From: Kosakonia sp. SMBL-WEM22
Lineage (GTDB): Bacteria; Pseudomonadota; Gammaproteobacteria; Enterobacterales; Enterobacteriaceae
Assembly: GCF_014490785.1 (NCBI RefSeq)
Contig: NZ_CP051488.1
Coordinates: forward strand, 1,798,001-1,862,000
Direction of reading: 5' to 3'
DNA length: 64,000 nt
Both the position numbers and the translations under genes were made by a program. Positions 28,360 to 37,432 of this stretch are shown one piece after another (within the stretch, counting starts at the first letter, position 1; every line of letters starts with the position of its first letter). The notes below the pieces were generated by a model. The model was not told where the DNA came from. It worked only from the letters and a program-made list of their open reading frames with translations, and made no database searches.

Positions 28360-30972
28360 ATGACACAACAGCCACAAGCCAAATACCGCCACGACTACCG
28401 TGCGCCGGACTACCTGATTAGTGATATTGACTTGACCTTCGACCTTGACGCCGCAAAAACCGTCGTCACTGCGCTGAGCAACGTGTCACGCCAAAGCGTA
28501 TCTGCTGCGCCGCTGCGCCTGGATGGCGGCGATCTGACCCTGATCTCCCTGCATATTAACGACCAACCCTGGACGAACTATAAAAAAGAGGGCGGTCAGC
28601 TGGTGATCGACGGTCTGCCGGATCGTTTTACCTTACGCATCGTTAATGAGATCAGCCCGGCGGCGAACACCGCGCTCGAAGGGCTCTATCAATCCGGTGA
28701 AGCGCTCTGTACCCAGTGTGAAGCGGAAGGGTTCCGTCATATCACCTGGTACCTCGATCGCCCGGACGTGCTGGCGCGCTTTACCACCAAACTGATTGCC
28801 GATAAAACCCGCTACCCATTCCTGCTCTCTAACGGCAACCGTGTCGATCAGGGCGAGCTGGAAAATGGCCGTCATTGGGTGCAGTGGCAGGATCCCTTCC
28901 CGAAACCTTGCTATCTCTTTGCGCTGGTGGCCGGTGATTTCGATGTACTGCGCGATACCTTTACTACCCGTTCCGGTCGTGAAGTGGCGCTGGAGCTCTA
29001 TGTCGATCGCGGAAACCTCGATCGCGCGCCGTGGGCGATGACCTCGCTGAAAAACTCAATAAAGTGGGATGAGCAGCGTTTCGGCCTGGAGTACGATCTC
29101 GACATCTATATGATCGTCGCCGTCGACTTCTTCAATATGGGCGCGATGGAGAACAAAGGGTTGAACATCTTCAACTCCAAGTATGTTCTCGCCCGCACCG
29201 ATACCGCGACCGATAAAGACTATCTCGATATTGAGCGCGTGATTGGTCATGAATATTTCCATAACTGGACCGGTAACCGCGTCACCTGCCGTGACTGGTT
29301 CCAGCTGAGCCTGAAAGAGGGGCTAACGGTCTTCCGCGATCAGGAGTTCAGCTCCGATCTCGGCTCCCGCGCCGTTAACCGCATTAATAATGTGCGCACC
29401 ATGCGCGGCATGCAATTCGCCGAAGACGCCAGCCCGATGGCGCACCCGATTCGCCCGGAAAAAGTTATTGAGATGAATAACTTCTACACCCTGACGGTGT
29501 ACGAAAAAGGGGCGGAGGTGATCCGTATGCTGCACACCCTGCTGGGGGAAGAGAATTTCCAGAAAGGGATGCAGCTCTATTTTGAGCGCCATGACGGCAG
29601 CGCAGCGACCTGCGATGATTTTGTGCAGGCGATGGAAGATGCGTCCAATATCGATCTCTCCCATTTCCGCCGCTGGTACAGCCAGGCCGGTACGCCGATT
29701 GTCTCGGTACAGGATGATTACAATCCGAATACGGAGCAGTACACGCTGACCATCAGCCAGCGTACACCGCCCACGGCGGAGCAGCAGGAGAAGCTGCCGC
29801 TGCATATTCCGTTTGATATTGAGCTTTACGATAACGAAGGGAAGGTGATCCCGCTGCAGAAAGAGGGGCACCCGGTACACAACGTGCTGAACGTGACTCA
29901 GGCGGAGCAGACCTTTGTGTTTGATAACGTCTACTTCCAGCCTGTTCCGTCGCTGCTGCGTGATTTCTCGGCGCCGGTGAAGCTGGAGTATAAGTGGAGC
30001 GATCAGCAACTGACCTTTCTGATGCGTCATGCGAAGAACGACTTCGCGCGCTGGGATGCGGCGCAAAGCCTGCTGGCGACGCATATTAAGTTGAACGTCG
30101 CGCGTCATCAGCAGGGGCTGGCGCTCTCGCTACCACTGCATGTTGCCGACGCGTTCCGCGCGATCCTGCTTGATGCGCAGATCGATCCAGCCCTCGCCGC
30201 CGAGATCCTGACCCTGCCGTCGGTCAATGAGATTGCCGAGTTGTTCGACATCATCGATCCGGTGGCGATCGCTGCTGTTCGTGAAGCCCTGACCCGCACG
30301 TTGGCCACCGAGCTGGCTGATGAATTCCTCGCGGTCTACAACGCTCAAAAACTCGACAGCTATCGCGTGGAACATGCGGATATTGGTAAGCGCTCCCTGC
30401 GCAACACCTGCCTGCGTTATCTTGCTTTTGGCGATGCGCAGCTGGCAGACAAACTGGTCAGCCAGCAGTATCACGAGGCGGATAATATGACCGATGCGCT
30501 GGCCGCGCTGGCAGCGGCGGTTGCCGCCCAGTTGCCGGGCCGCGATGCGCTGATGCAGGCGTATGATGATAAGTGGCATCAGGACGGCCTGGTGATGGAT
30601 AAGTGGTTTATTCTGCAGGCCACCAGCCCGGCGGCGAACGCGCTGGAGACGGTGCGCGGTTTGCTGCAACACCGCTCTTTCACCCTCAGCAACCCGAACC
30701 GTATCCGCTCGCTGATTGGCGCATTTGCCAGCAGCAACCCGGCAGCGTTCCACGCCGAAGATGGCAGCGGATACCGCTTCCTGGCCGAAATGCTGACGGA
30801 GCTTAACAGCCGCAACCCGCAGGTTGCGTCGCGTCTGATTGAGCCGCTGATCCGCTTTAAGCGTTACGATGAGGGTCGTCAGGCGTTGATGCGTAAAGCG
30901 CTTGAACAGCTGAAAGCGCTGCCGAATCTCTCCGGCGATCTCTACGAGAAGGTCAGCAAAGCGCTGGCGTAA
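28360..30972 (+). CDS. pepN: Aminopeptidase N (alanyl aminopeptidase)
   Basis: 870-residue M1 zinc aminopeptidase, the same size as the E. coli enzyme, and a major cytosolic aminopeptidase that finishes ATP-dependent protein degradation. The exopeptidase motif 'GAMEN' is at residues 261-265, and the zinc site 'HEYFH' begins at His297 with the third ligand Glu in 'LKEGLTVFRDQEF'. A beta-sandwich and a long C-terminal helical domain follow. The start is preceded by CTAAAGG. Downstream lies a REP/BIME cluster rather than a plain terminator. Confidence 0.99.
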   Translation: MTQQPQAKYRHDYRAPDYLISDIDLTFDLDAAKTVVTALSNVSRQSVSAAPLRLDGGDLTLISLHINDQPWTNYKKEGGQLVIDGLPDRFTLRIVNEISPAANTALEGLYQSGEALCTQCEAEGFRHITWYLDRPDVLARFTTKLIADKTRYPFLLSNGNRVDQGELENGRHWVQWQDPFPKPCYLFALVAGDFDVLRDTFTTRSGREVALELYVDRGNLDRAPWAMTSLKNSIKWDEQRFGLEYDLDIYMIVAVDFFNMGAMENKGLNIFNSKYVLARTDTATDKDYLDIERVIGHEYFHNWTGNRVTCRDWFQLSLKEGLTVFRDQEFSSDLGSRAVNRINNVRTMRGMQFAEDASPMAHPIRPEKVIEMNNFYTLTVYEKGAEVIRMLHTLLGEENFQKGMQLYFERHDGSAATCDDFVQAMEDASNIDLSHFRRWYSQAGTPIVSVQDDYNPNTEQYTLTISQRTPPTAEQQEKLPLHIPFDIELYDNEGKVIPLQKEGHPVHNVLNVTQAEQTFVFDNVYFQPVPSLLRDFSAPVKLEYKWSDQQLTFLMRHAKNDFARWDAAQSLLATHIKLNVARHQQGLALSLPLHVADAFRAILLDAQIDPALAAEILTLPSVNEIAELFDIIDPVAIAAVREALTRTLATELADEFLAVYNAQKLDSYRVEHADIGKRSLRNTCLRYLAFGDAQLADKLVSQQYHEADNMTDALAALAAAVAAQLPGRDALMQAYDDKWHQDGLVMDKWFILQATSPAANALETVRGLLQHRSFTLSNPNRIRSLIGAFASSNPAAFHAEDGSGYRFLAEMLTELNSRNPQVASRLIEPLIRFKRYDEGRQALMRKALEQLKALPNLSGDLYEKVSKALA

Positions 30973-31006
30973 TTGAGCGGAGCACCTTATCCGACCTGCG
31001 CACTTT

Positions 31007-31178
31007 GTAGGCCGGATAAGGCGTTATCCGCCATCCGGCAGTGGCGCCCGATGGCGCTGCGCTTATCGGGCTACGATTCCGGTGCGGCATCAGAGTACAT
31101 GGGTTTGATTGTAGGCCGGATAAGGCGTCAGCCGCCATCCGGCAGTGGTGCCGGATGGCGCTGCGCTATCGGGCCTAC
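31007..31178. repeat. REP elements / BIME after pepN
   Basis: Two copies of GTAGGCCGGATAAGGCG (at 31007 and 31111), each followed by an inverted partner ending in CGGGCTAC or CGGGCCTAC (at 31074 and 31178), form two facing REP pairs. Such intergenic mosaic elements stabilise upstream mRNA 3' ends and can bind gyrase or IHF (family knowledge). A partial unit (CACCTTATCCGACCTGCG) precedes them near 30983. Confidence 0.93.
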
Positions 31179-31211
31179 GGTCTGACATGCATTAACGCAA
31201 TACACATAAAA

Positions 31212-31988
31212 TCACGCGTGGCGGGTTCGGGGTACAACGCTGTTTTCGGACTCGCCACGCTGCATTACGCGGTTCAACACCTGCTCTTCGAGCTCGGCGA
31301 GCCTGACCGATCCGAGGCGGCGCGGGCGTGGCAAATCGACACTCACATCAAGGCCAATTTTCCCCTCCTCAATCAGCAACACGCGATCTGCCATCGCCAC
31401 CGCTTCACTGACATCATGCGTCACCAACACCACCGTAAAGCCCTGCTCTTGCCACAACTGTGTGATCAACGCCTGCATCTCCAGCCGGGTGAGGGCATCC
31501 AGCGCCCCTAAGGGTTCATCAAGCAGCAGCAAACCCGGGTTATGCACCAGCGCGCGCGCCAGCGCAACACGCTGCTTTTGCCCGCCCGAGAGCGCCGCTG
31601 GCCACTCTGCCGCGCGCTGCTCCAGCCCGACTGAGCGTAACGCGGCTTCCGCTGCCTCGCGCCAGTGGCCTTTTAGCCCGAGACCGACATTATCAATTAC
31701 CGATTTCCACGGCAGCAGCCGTGAGTCCTGAAACATCATGCGCGTATCGTGTTGAATGCTGGCAAGCGGCGTTGTGCCTGCCAGCAACTCACCGCCGTTT
31801 GGCGTCTCCAGCCCGGCTAACATGCGCAGCAGGGTGCTTTTCCCGCCGCCGCTGCGGCCCACCACCGCAATAAACTGCCCGGCGGCAATATGCAGATCGA
31901 GTCCATTTAACACCGTGTTGCTGCCATAACGTTTGCTGACGCTATTTAACAGCAGTGGGATGCCTTGATTCAGTCGGGCGGTATTCAT
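31212..31988 (-). CDS. ssuB: Aliphatic sulfonate ABC transporter ATP-binding protein SsuB
   Basis: 258-residue ATPase of the aliphatic sulfonate importer. Walker A 'GRSGGGKST', Q-loop 'MMFQDSRLLPW', signature 'LSGGQKQR' and Walker B 'LLLLDEPLGALD' are all present. It is the last gene of ssuEADCB; its start at 31988 overlaps the ssuC stop by four bases. The open frame continues far upstream on this strand but only as an out-of-frame shadow of ssuC. Confidence 0.97.
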   Translation of the reverse strand: MNTARLNQGIPLLLNSVSKRYGSNTVLNGLDLHIAAGQFIAVVGRSGGGKSTLLRMLAGLETPNGGELLAGTTPLASIQHDTRMMFQDSRLLPWKSVIDNVGLGLKGHWREAAEAALRSVGLEQRAAEWPAALSGGQKQRVALARALVHNPGLLLLDEPLGALDALTRLEMQALITQLWQEQGFTVVLVTHDVSEAVAMADRVLLIEEGKIGLDVSVDLPRPRRLGSVRLAELEEQVLNRVMQRGESENSVVPRTRHA

Positions 31989-32773
31989 GCTGTCGCCTCC
32001 TTCGTATGGTATGCGGGGTGCCAGCGCAGCCAGAGCCGCTCCAGCGCCAGTGCGCTGATATCGGCCAATTTGCCGAGCAGGGCGTAGAGAATGATGGCGA
32101 CCACCACCACATCGGTTTGCAGGAATTCGCGCGCGTTCATCGCCAGATAACCGATACCGGCATTCGCCGAGATGGTTTCGGCAACAATCAGCGTCAGCCA
32201 CATCAGGCCGAGTGCAAAGCGCACGCCAACCATTATCGACGGCAGGGCACCGGGCAGGATCACGTGGGCAAAGAGCGCAAAGCCGGAGAGGCCATAGCTG
32301 CGTGCCATCTCCACCAGCCCGCGGTCGATATTGCGGATCCCGTGCCAGGTGTTGATATAGATCGGAAACAGCGTCCCGAGCGCGACGAGAAAGATCTTTG
32401 CCGTCTCATCAATACCAAACCATAAGATCACCAGCGGGATCAGCGCCAGATGCGGCACGTTGCGCAGCATCTGAATCGAGGTATCCAGCAGACGCTCCCC
32501 CCAACGTGAGAGGCCGCTGATTAGCCCAAGCGTCAGGCCAATGCTGCCGCCGATGGAGAAACCAATCGCCGCGCGCCAGGCGCTGATCGCCAGATGCTGC
32601 CACAGCTCCCCGCTGGCGCTCAGCGTCCAGAACGCTTCTGCTACCCCTTCCGGCGAGGGAAAGATGCGGCTCGAGAGCCAGCCGAAGGTCGAGGCAAGCT
32701 GCCAGACCGCGACAATCAGCGCTGGCAGCAGCCAGGGGGCCAGGCGCAGTAACCACTTATTCTCTTTCGCCAT
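31985..32773 (-). CDS. ssuC: Aliphatic sulfonate ABC transporter permease SsuC
   Basis: 262-residue inner-membrane permease with about six helices and the binding-protein-dependent EAA-type loop ('VEMARSYGLSGFALFAHVILPGALP' region), which contacts SsuB. Start 32773 ('MAKENKWLLRLAPW') agrees with the E. coli length (263) and lies 7 bases after the ssuD stop. Partner of SsuA and SsuB in importing alkanesulfonates when sulfate or cysteine is scarce. Confidence 0.97.
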   Translation of the reverse strand: MAKENKWLLRLAPWLLPALIVAVWQLASTFGWLSSRIFPSPEGVAEAFWTLSASGELWQHLAISAWRAAIGFSIGGSIGLTLGLISGLSRWGERLLDTSIQMLRNVPHLALIPLVILWFGIDETAKIFLVALGTLFPIYINTWHGIRNIDRGLVEMARSYGLSGFALFAHVILPGALPSIMVGVRFALGLMWLTLIVAETISANAGIGYLAMNAREFLQTDVVVVAIILYALLGKLADISALALERLWLRWHPAYHTKEATA

Positions 32774-32780
32774 CACGACC

Positions 32781-33926
32781 TCAGCTTTGCGCCACGTTAC
32801 GCGGAATAAACTCATTCGCCACCGTTTCACCCTGCGGCTGTAACGGCTGCGGCTGGGGGATCTCGGGGATGGCGACATCCAGATGCGGGAAGAGCAGTTC
32901 GCCAACGCGATACGCCTCTTCCAGGTGCGGGTAGCCGGAGAGGATGAAGCTGTCGATGCCGAGAGCGGCATATTCGCTGATGCGCGCCGCAACCGTCGGA
33001 CCATCGCCCACTAACGCCGTGCCCGCGCCGCCACGCACCAGACCGACCCCAGCCCACAAGTTGGGGCTGATTTCGAGCTTATCGCGACGACCGTTGTGTA
33101 AGGCGGCCATACGCTGCTGACCAATTGAGTCCTGACGGGCAAAGGCCGCCTGCGCTTTTTCGATCGTTGCATCATCGAGGTGTGAGATAAGGCGATCCGC
33201 GGCCTGCCACGCCTCGGTATTGGTTTCGCGCACAATCACATGCAGGCGAATACCGAAGCGCACTTTTCGCCCGTGGGCTGCGGCTTTTGCGCGCACCTGC
33301 TCAATCTTCTCTTTTACCTGCTCGGGCGGCTCGCCCCAGGTGAGATAGAGATCGACCTGCTCTGCCGCCAGATCTTGCGCTACGTCAGAAGATCCGCCGA
33401 AGTAGAGCGGTGGGCGCGGCTGCTGCACCGGCGGGAAGAGCAGCTTCGCGCCGCGTACCTGTAAATGCTTACCAGTGAAATCGACGGTGTCGCCCTCCAG
33501 CAAGCGACGCCAGATATGGGTAAACTCCGACGACACCTCATAGCGCTCGCTGTGATCGAGGAACACCCCGTCGGCCGCCAGCTCCTGCGGATCGCTGCCG
33601 GTCACCAGGTTAAACAGCGCCCGTCCGTTAGAGAGCCTGTCGAGCGTCGCCGCCTGGCGCGCGGCGACCGTCGGCGAGATGACGCTCGGGCGCAGGGCCA
33701 CCAGAAACTTCAGCCGCTGGGTAACCGGAATCAACGAGGCGGCCACCAGCCAGGCATCTTCACAGGATCGCCCGGTCGGGATCAGAACGCCGCTAAAGCC
33801 GAGCCTGTCGGTTGCCTGGGCGATCTGCTGCAAATAGCCATAGTCCACCGGTCGCGCACCGTGGTCGGTGCCAAGATAGTGACCATCGCCGTGGGTCGGT
33901 AAAAACCAGAACAGATTGAGACTCAT
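32781..33926 (-). CDS. ssuD: FMNH2-dependent alkanesulfonate monooxygenase SsuD
   Basis: 381-residue TIM-barrel flavin monooxygenase of the bacterial luciferase family. It uses FMNH2 delivered by SsuE to cleave alkanesulfonates to the aldehyde and sulfite, feeding cysteine synthesis. The N-terminus 'MSLNLFWFLPTHGDGHYLGT' and the block 'TGSDPQELAADGVFLDHSERY' are characteristic. Start overlaps the ssuA stop by four bases (ATGA), as in a tightly coupled operon. Confidence 0.98.
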   Translation of the reverse strand: MSLNLFWFLPTHGDGHYLGTDHGARPVDYGYLQQIAQATDRLGFSGVLIPTGRSCEDAWLVAASLIPVTQRLKFLVALRPSVISPTVAARQAATLDRLSNGRALFNLVTGSDPQELAADGVFLDHSERYEVSSEFTHIWRRLLEGDTVDFTGKHLQVRGAKLLFPPVQQPRPPLYFGGSSDVAQDLAAEQVDLYLTWGEPPEQVKEKIEQVRAKAAAHGRKVRFGIRLHVIVRETNTEAWQAADRLISHLDDATIEKAQAAFARQDSIGQQRMAALHNGRRDKLEISPNLWAGVGLVRGGAGTALVGDGPTVAARISEYAALGIDSFILSGYPHLEEAYRVGELLFPHLDVAIPEIPQPQPLQPQGETVANEFIPRNVAQS

Positions 33927-34894
33927 GATTTTGCTCCTTCTTGGGTCGGCTGCCAGATACGGCTACGGATATCGACTTTTTTCGGTACCAGATGGTTTTC
34001 ATAGAAGAGATCGGCGGTCTGCTGCTGCAGTACAGCCGTCGCTTCATTAACGGGGGTGATTTTGGTCGGCGGGCGGTGATCAAAATAGGTGGCGATCACT
34101 GGCTGCGGCAGCCCCATGGTTTTGGCAAACAGGGCAACACTCTCATCTCGCTGGCTGATCGTTAACGCATCTGCTGCGCTAAAGGTATCGAGCACGCCCT
34201 GAATAAAGGTGCCATTCTTCGCAGCATACGGGCGCGCGGCCAGGTAAAACGAGCCGGTCTGCTTGAGGGTGGTGCCATCTTTCAGCACCCGTACACCGCC
34301 TTGTAACAGGGCGGCAGAGTAGTAGGGATCCCAGATAGCCCAGGCATCGACATTGTGTTGCTGGAACGCAGCGCGAGCATCTGCCGGGCTGAGGAACACC
34401 GGCTGAATATCGCTGAACTTCAGCCCGGCCTGTTGCAGCGCCCGCAAGAGCAAATTGTGGGAGCTCGAGCCCTTCTGGAACGCGACTTTATGGCCCTTCA
34501 GATCCGCCACGCTTTTAATCGGGCTATCTTCAGCCACGAGGATCACTTCCGCTTTCGGTTTGGGCGGCTCAACGCCGACATAGACCAGGTCTGCGCCGGC
34601 GGCCTGGGCGAAAATCGGCGGGATATCGCCCGTGCTGCCAAGGTCGATACTGCCGACGTTCAACGCTTCAAGCATCTGTGGCCCGGCTGGAAACTCGATC
34701 CAGGATATTTTGGTATGCGGATAGCGCTTCTCCAGCAGGCCGTGGCTTTTTGCCAGCACCATGCTGACGCTCCCTTTCTGATAGCCAATACGCAAAGCCT
34801 CCGGCGCGGTCTCGGCGGCCTGCGCCCAGGCGGAGAGGGTGAGCAGACCGCCGAGCAGCAGCCCGGTAGCGGAAAATGAGAAGCGGTTAAACAT
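33923..34894 (-). CDS. ssuA: Aliphatic sulfonate-binding periplasmic protein SsuA
   Basis: 323-residue substrate-binding protein (NMT1/THI5-like, SsuA family). A signal peptide of about 29 residues ('FSATGLLLGGLLTLSAWAQA') precedes 'ALRIGYQKGSVSMVLAKSHG'; 'GSIDLGSTGDIPPIFAQAAG' lines the binding cleft. The ATG at 34894 has AAGGAG six bases upstream and overlaps the ssuE 3' end by eight bases. The signal sequence is diverged from E. coli while the mature part is well conserved. Confidence 0.96.
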   Translation of the reverse strand: MFNRFSFSATGLLLGGLLTLSAWAQAAETAPEALRIGYQKGSVSMVLAKSHGLLEKRYPHTKISWIEFPAGPQMLEALNVGSIDLGSTGDIPPIFAQAAGADLVYVGVEPPKPKAEVILVAEDSPIKSVADLKGHKVAFQKGSSSHNLLLRALQQAGLKFSDIQPVFLSPADARAAFQQHNVDAWAIWDPYYSAALLQGGVRVLKDGTTLKQTGSFYLAARPYAAKNGTFIQGVLDTFSAADALTISQRDESVALFAKTMGLPQPVIATYFDHRPPTKITPVNEATAVLQQQTADLFYENHLVPKKVDIRSRIWQPTQEGAKS

Positions 34895-35462
34895 GAGCAA
34901 CTCCTTGCGGGGCGTGGAGCTCCGGGGCTTTGATGTCGCGGCGGTGCAGTGCTTGCCAGAAGGTCTCCAGCGCGCCGTCCAGCCGGCCTTGCAAATTGGG
35001 AGTCAGGCTCGGTTTATGCTGGTAATCGATTACCTGGCTGTCGTCGGCGAAAACGCCGTGTAGGATCTCCTGTGCTTTCAGAGCGCTCAGCACTGGTTTC
35101 AGGGCATAATCCACTGCCAGCAGGTGTGCCACCGTGCCGCCCGTTGCCAGCGGCAATACCACTTTGTCCGCCAGTGCGCGCTCGGGAAGCAGGTCGAGCA
35201 GGGTTTTTAAGGCTCCCGAATAGGCTGCTTTATAGACCGGTGTGGCGACAATCAGCCCATCAGCCGTGCTAAGTTGCTCAATAAAAGTTTGCAGCGCCGG
35301 GCTGTCGAAGCGGGCATAAAGCAGGTCTTCAGGCTCAAAGTTGTGCAGATGCCAGTGGTTAATCTCAACGCCCTGCGCGGAAAGCCGATCGCGGGCGTAC
35401 TCCAGAAGCGCGCTGGAGCGCGAGGGAAAGCGGGGACTGCCAGCCAGTGTAATGACGCGCAT
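34887..35462 (-). CDS. ssuE: NADPH-dependent FMN reductase SsuE
   Basis: 191-residue flavodoxin-like reductase that supplies FMNH2 to SsuD. The phosphate-binding N-terminal 'LAGSPRFPSRSSALL' and 'ATPVYKAAYSGALKTLLDLLP' are the family signatures. It is the first gene of ssuEADCB, with SD AAGGAG five bases before the ATG. The upstream 249 bases also hold the divergent pyrD promoter. Cbl/CysB control is known for the E. coli operon; I did not identify a firm Cbl site here. Confidence 0.97.
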   Translation of the reverse strand: MRVITLAGSPRFPSRSSALLEYARDRLSAQGVEINHWHLHNFEPEDLLYARFDSPALQTFIEQLSTADGLIVATPVYKAAYSGALKTLLDLLPERALADKVVLPLATGGTVAHLLAVDYALKPVLSALKAQEILHGVFADDSQVIDYQHKPSLTPNLQGRLDGALETFWQALHRRDIKAPELHAPQGVAHV

Positions 35463-35600
35463 GCTTACTCCTTATAACCAAATGTTTGCTTTTAGATAAC
35501 ATTGATAACAATTTCAGGCAGTGTGACAGAGGCGGTTTATTCCCCTAAATGATTTATTCGGGGAAAAGTTACTGAAATCTGCATAAAGAGGGGGGATGAG

Positions 35601-35616
35601 AGGAAAACGATTGCGC
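35601..35616 (+). promoter_or_regulatory. PurR-like operator upstream of pyrD
   Basis: AGGAAAACGATTGCGC matches the 16-base PurR palindrome (AGGAAAACGTTTGCGT in this orientation) at 14 positions. pyrD is a known PurR target in E. coli, and the site sits about 50 bases before the presumed -10, as expected. Confidence 0.75.
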
Positions 35617-35667
35617 GTAATGGTCTTTTTTTGCCACAGGTCAATTCCCTTTCTCTGCGCTTTCACT

Positions 35668-35696
35668 GATAATACGCCCCCGGTTTGCACACCGGG
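35668..35696 (+). promoter_or_regulatory. pyrD promoter -10 and start-site-switch hairpin
   Basis: The -10 GATAAT (35668-35673) is followed by a C-run (35677-35681) and then CCCGGT / ACCGGG (35679-35684 and 35691-35696). In E. coli pyrD, transcripts starting at C when CTP is abundant fold this hairpin and mask the SD, whereas starts a few bases later at G escape it (established mechanism). The SD CAGGAG follows at 35701. Confidence 0.75.
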
Positions 35697-35711
35697 AATC
35701 CAGGAGAGTTC

Positions 35712-36722
35712 ATGTACTACCCCTTCGTTCGTAAAGCCCTTTTCCAGTTCGATCCAGAACGCGCTCATGAATTAACGTTCCAGCAACTGCGCCGTATTAC
35801 CGGCACGCCGCTCGAAGCGCTTGTCCGCCAGCGTGTACCGGTAAAACCGGTGCAGTGCATGGGGCTGACCTTTAAAAATCCGCTCGGTCTGGCCGCAGGC
35901 CTGGATAAAAACGGCGAGTGCATTGATGCGCTGGGCGCGATGGGGTTTGGCTCAATTGAGATTGGCACCGTGACGCCGCGCCCGCAGCCGGGGAACGATA
36001 AGCCGAGGATCTTCAGGCTGGTGGAAGCTGAAGGACTGATTAACCGCATGGGCTTTAACAATCTTGGCGTCGATAACCTGGTCGAAAATGTCAAAAAGGC
36101 GCATTTTGATGGCGTACTTGGCATTAATATTGGCAAAAATAAAGACACGCCGGTTGAACAGGGTAAAGATGACTACTTGATCTGCATGGAGAAAATTTAT
36201 CCCTATGCCGGTTATATCGCTATTAATATCTCCTCGCCAAACACCCCAGGATTGCGCACGCTGCAATATGGCGAAGCGCTGGACGATTTACTCAGCGCCA
36301 TCAAAAATAAGCAGAATGATCTCCAGGCCCGTCACCATAAATATGTTCCGCTGGCGGTAAAAATTGCCCCCGATCTTTCCGAGGAAGAGCTTATCCAGGT
36401 GGCCGACAGTTTAGTTCGCCACAATATTGATGGCGTTATTGCTACCAATACCACTCTCGAACGCTCGCTGGTGCAGGGAATGAAGCACTGTGATGAAACC
36501 GGTGGTTTAAGTGGACGTCCTCTGCAATTAAAAAGTACGCAAATTATCCGACGTCTGTCACAAGAATTATCCGGGCGCTTACCGATTATTGGCGTCGGTG
36601 GAATCGACTCCGTTATCGCCGCGCGTGAGAAGATGGAGGCGGGGGCTTCGCTGGTGCAGATTTATTCCGGTTTTATTTTTAAAGGCCCGCCGCTGGTAAA
36701 AGAGATCGTCACCCACCTCTGA
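35712..36722 (+). CDS. pyrD: Dihydroorotate dehydrogenase (quinone), class 2
   Basis: 336-residue membrane-associated FMN enzyme, the E. coli length, oxidising dihydroorotate to orotate with quinone as acceptor in pyrimidine synthesis. The amphipathic N-terminal helices ('FVRKALFQFDPERAHELTFQ') are the class 2 membrane/quinone part. FMN and substrate motifs are 'LGLAAGLDKNGE', 'INRMGFNN', the catalytic-serine loop 'INISSPNTPGLR', and 'GVGGIDS'. The start at 35712 is set by CAGGAG and length. Confidence 0.99.
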   Translation: MYYPFVRKALFQFDPERAHELTFQQLRRITGTPLEALVRQRVPVKPVQCMGLTFKNPLGLAAGLDKNGECIDALGAMGFGSIEIGTVTPRPQPGNDKPRIFRLVEAEGLINRMGFNNLGVDNLVENVKKAHFDGVLGINIGKNKDTPVEQGKDDYLICMEKIYPYAGYIAINISSPNTPGLRTLQYGEALDDLLSAIKNKQNDLQARHHKYVPLAVKIAPDLSEEELIQVADSLVRHNIDGVIATNTTLERSLVQGMKHCDETGGLSGRPLQLKSTQIIRRLSQELSGRLPIIGVGGIDSVIAAREKMEAGASLVQIYSGFIFKGPPLVKEIVTHL

Positions 36723-36741
36723 TCTTTTTCCCCTGCTGAGT

Positions 36742-36774
36742 AACCAGGGCTTTATTTCCGGCCCTGGTTGTTTT
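36742..36774 (+). terminator. Intrinsic terminator of pyrD
   Basis: 9-bp perfect stem AACCAGGGC / GCCCTGGTT with a 10-base loop, followed by GTTTTAT, about 20 bases after the pyrD stop. Confidence 0.88.
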
Positions 36775-36889
36775 ATATTCCGTCACTGTTGCTAATTTAA
36801 ACATTTCAGTCTTCAATTATTAAGTTAATAAGCGAGGCGGCAAAACGGATGAAAAAACGACAGGATGTTTAAGGGGAAAGGGGAAAACA

Positions 36890-37432
36890 ATGCGAATTAA
36901 ACCTGACGATAATTGGCGCTGGTATTTTGATGAAGAGCACGATCGTATGATGCTCGATTTAGCCAATGGTATGTTATTTCGCTCCCGTTTTGCCCGTAAA
37001 ATGCTCACTCCCGATGCCTTTTCACCGTCTGGTTTTTGTGTTGATGACGCTGCGCTTTATTTCTCCTTCGATGAAAAATGCCGCGATTTAGAATTATCTA
37101 ATGAGCAACGCGCCGAGCTGGTGCTCAACGCGCTGGTGGCAATCCGCTTTCTTAAACCGCAAATGCCGAAAAGTTGGCACTTTATGAGCCACACGTCACC
37201 GTGGACGCCTGCAACTGGCGACGGTGCCTGCGTCTGGTTAAGCGATACGCACGAGTGTGTGAATTTGCTGGTGGTCGAGCCGGGAGAGAACGCGACGCTC
37301 TGCCTGCTGGCGCAGCCCGGCGTGGTGATTGCCGGGCGCACGATGCAGCTGGGCGATGCGATCAAGATCATGAATGACCGCCTGAAGCCGCAGCTTACTG
37401 CCGCGAGCCTCGCTTTCGAGCACGCGGTTTAA
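36890..37432 (+). CDS. zapC: Cell division protein ZapC
   Basis: 180-residue cytosolic protein, the same length as E. coli ZapC, that bundles FtsZ protofilaments and stabilises the Z ring (family knowledge). Strongly conserved N-terminal half ('MRIKPDDNWRWYFDEEHDRM', 'MLTPDAFSPSGFCVDDAALY') and 'PKSWHFMSH'. SD AAGGGGAAAGG precedes the ATG. Its last four bases overlap the stop codon of the convergent ycbX. Confidence 0.97.
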   Translation: MRIKPDDNWRWYFDEEHDRMMLDLANGMLFRSRFARKMLTPDAFSPSGFCVDDAALYFSFDEKCRDLELSNEQRAELVLNALVAIRFLKPQMPKSWHFMSHTSPWTPATGDGACVWLSDTHECVNLLVVEPGENATLCLLAQPGVVIAGRTMQLGDAIKIMNDRLKPQLTAASLAFEHAV

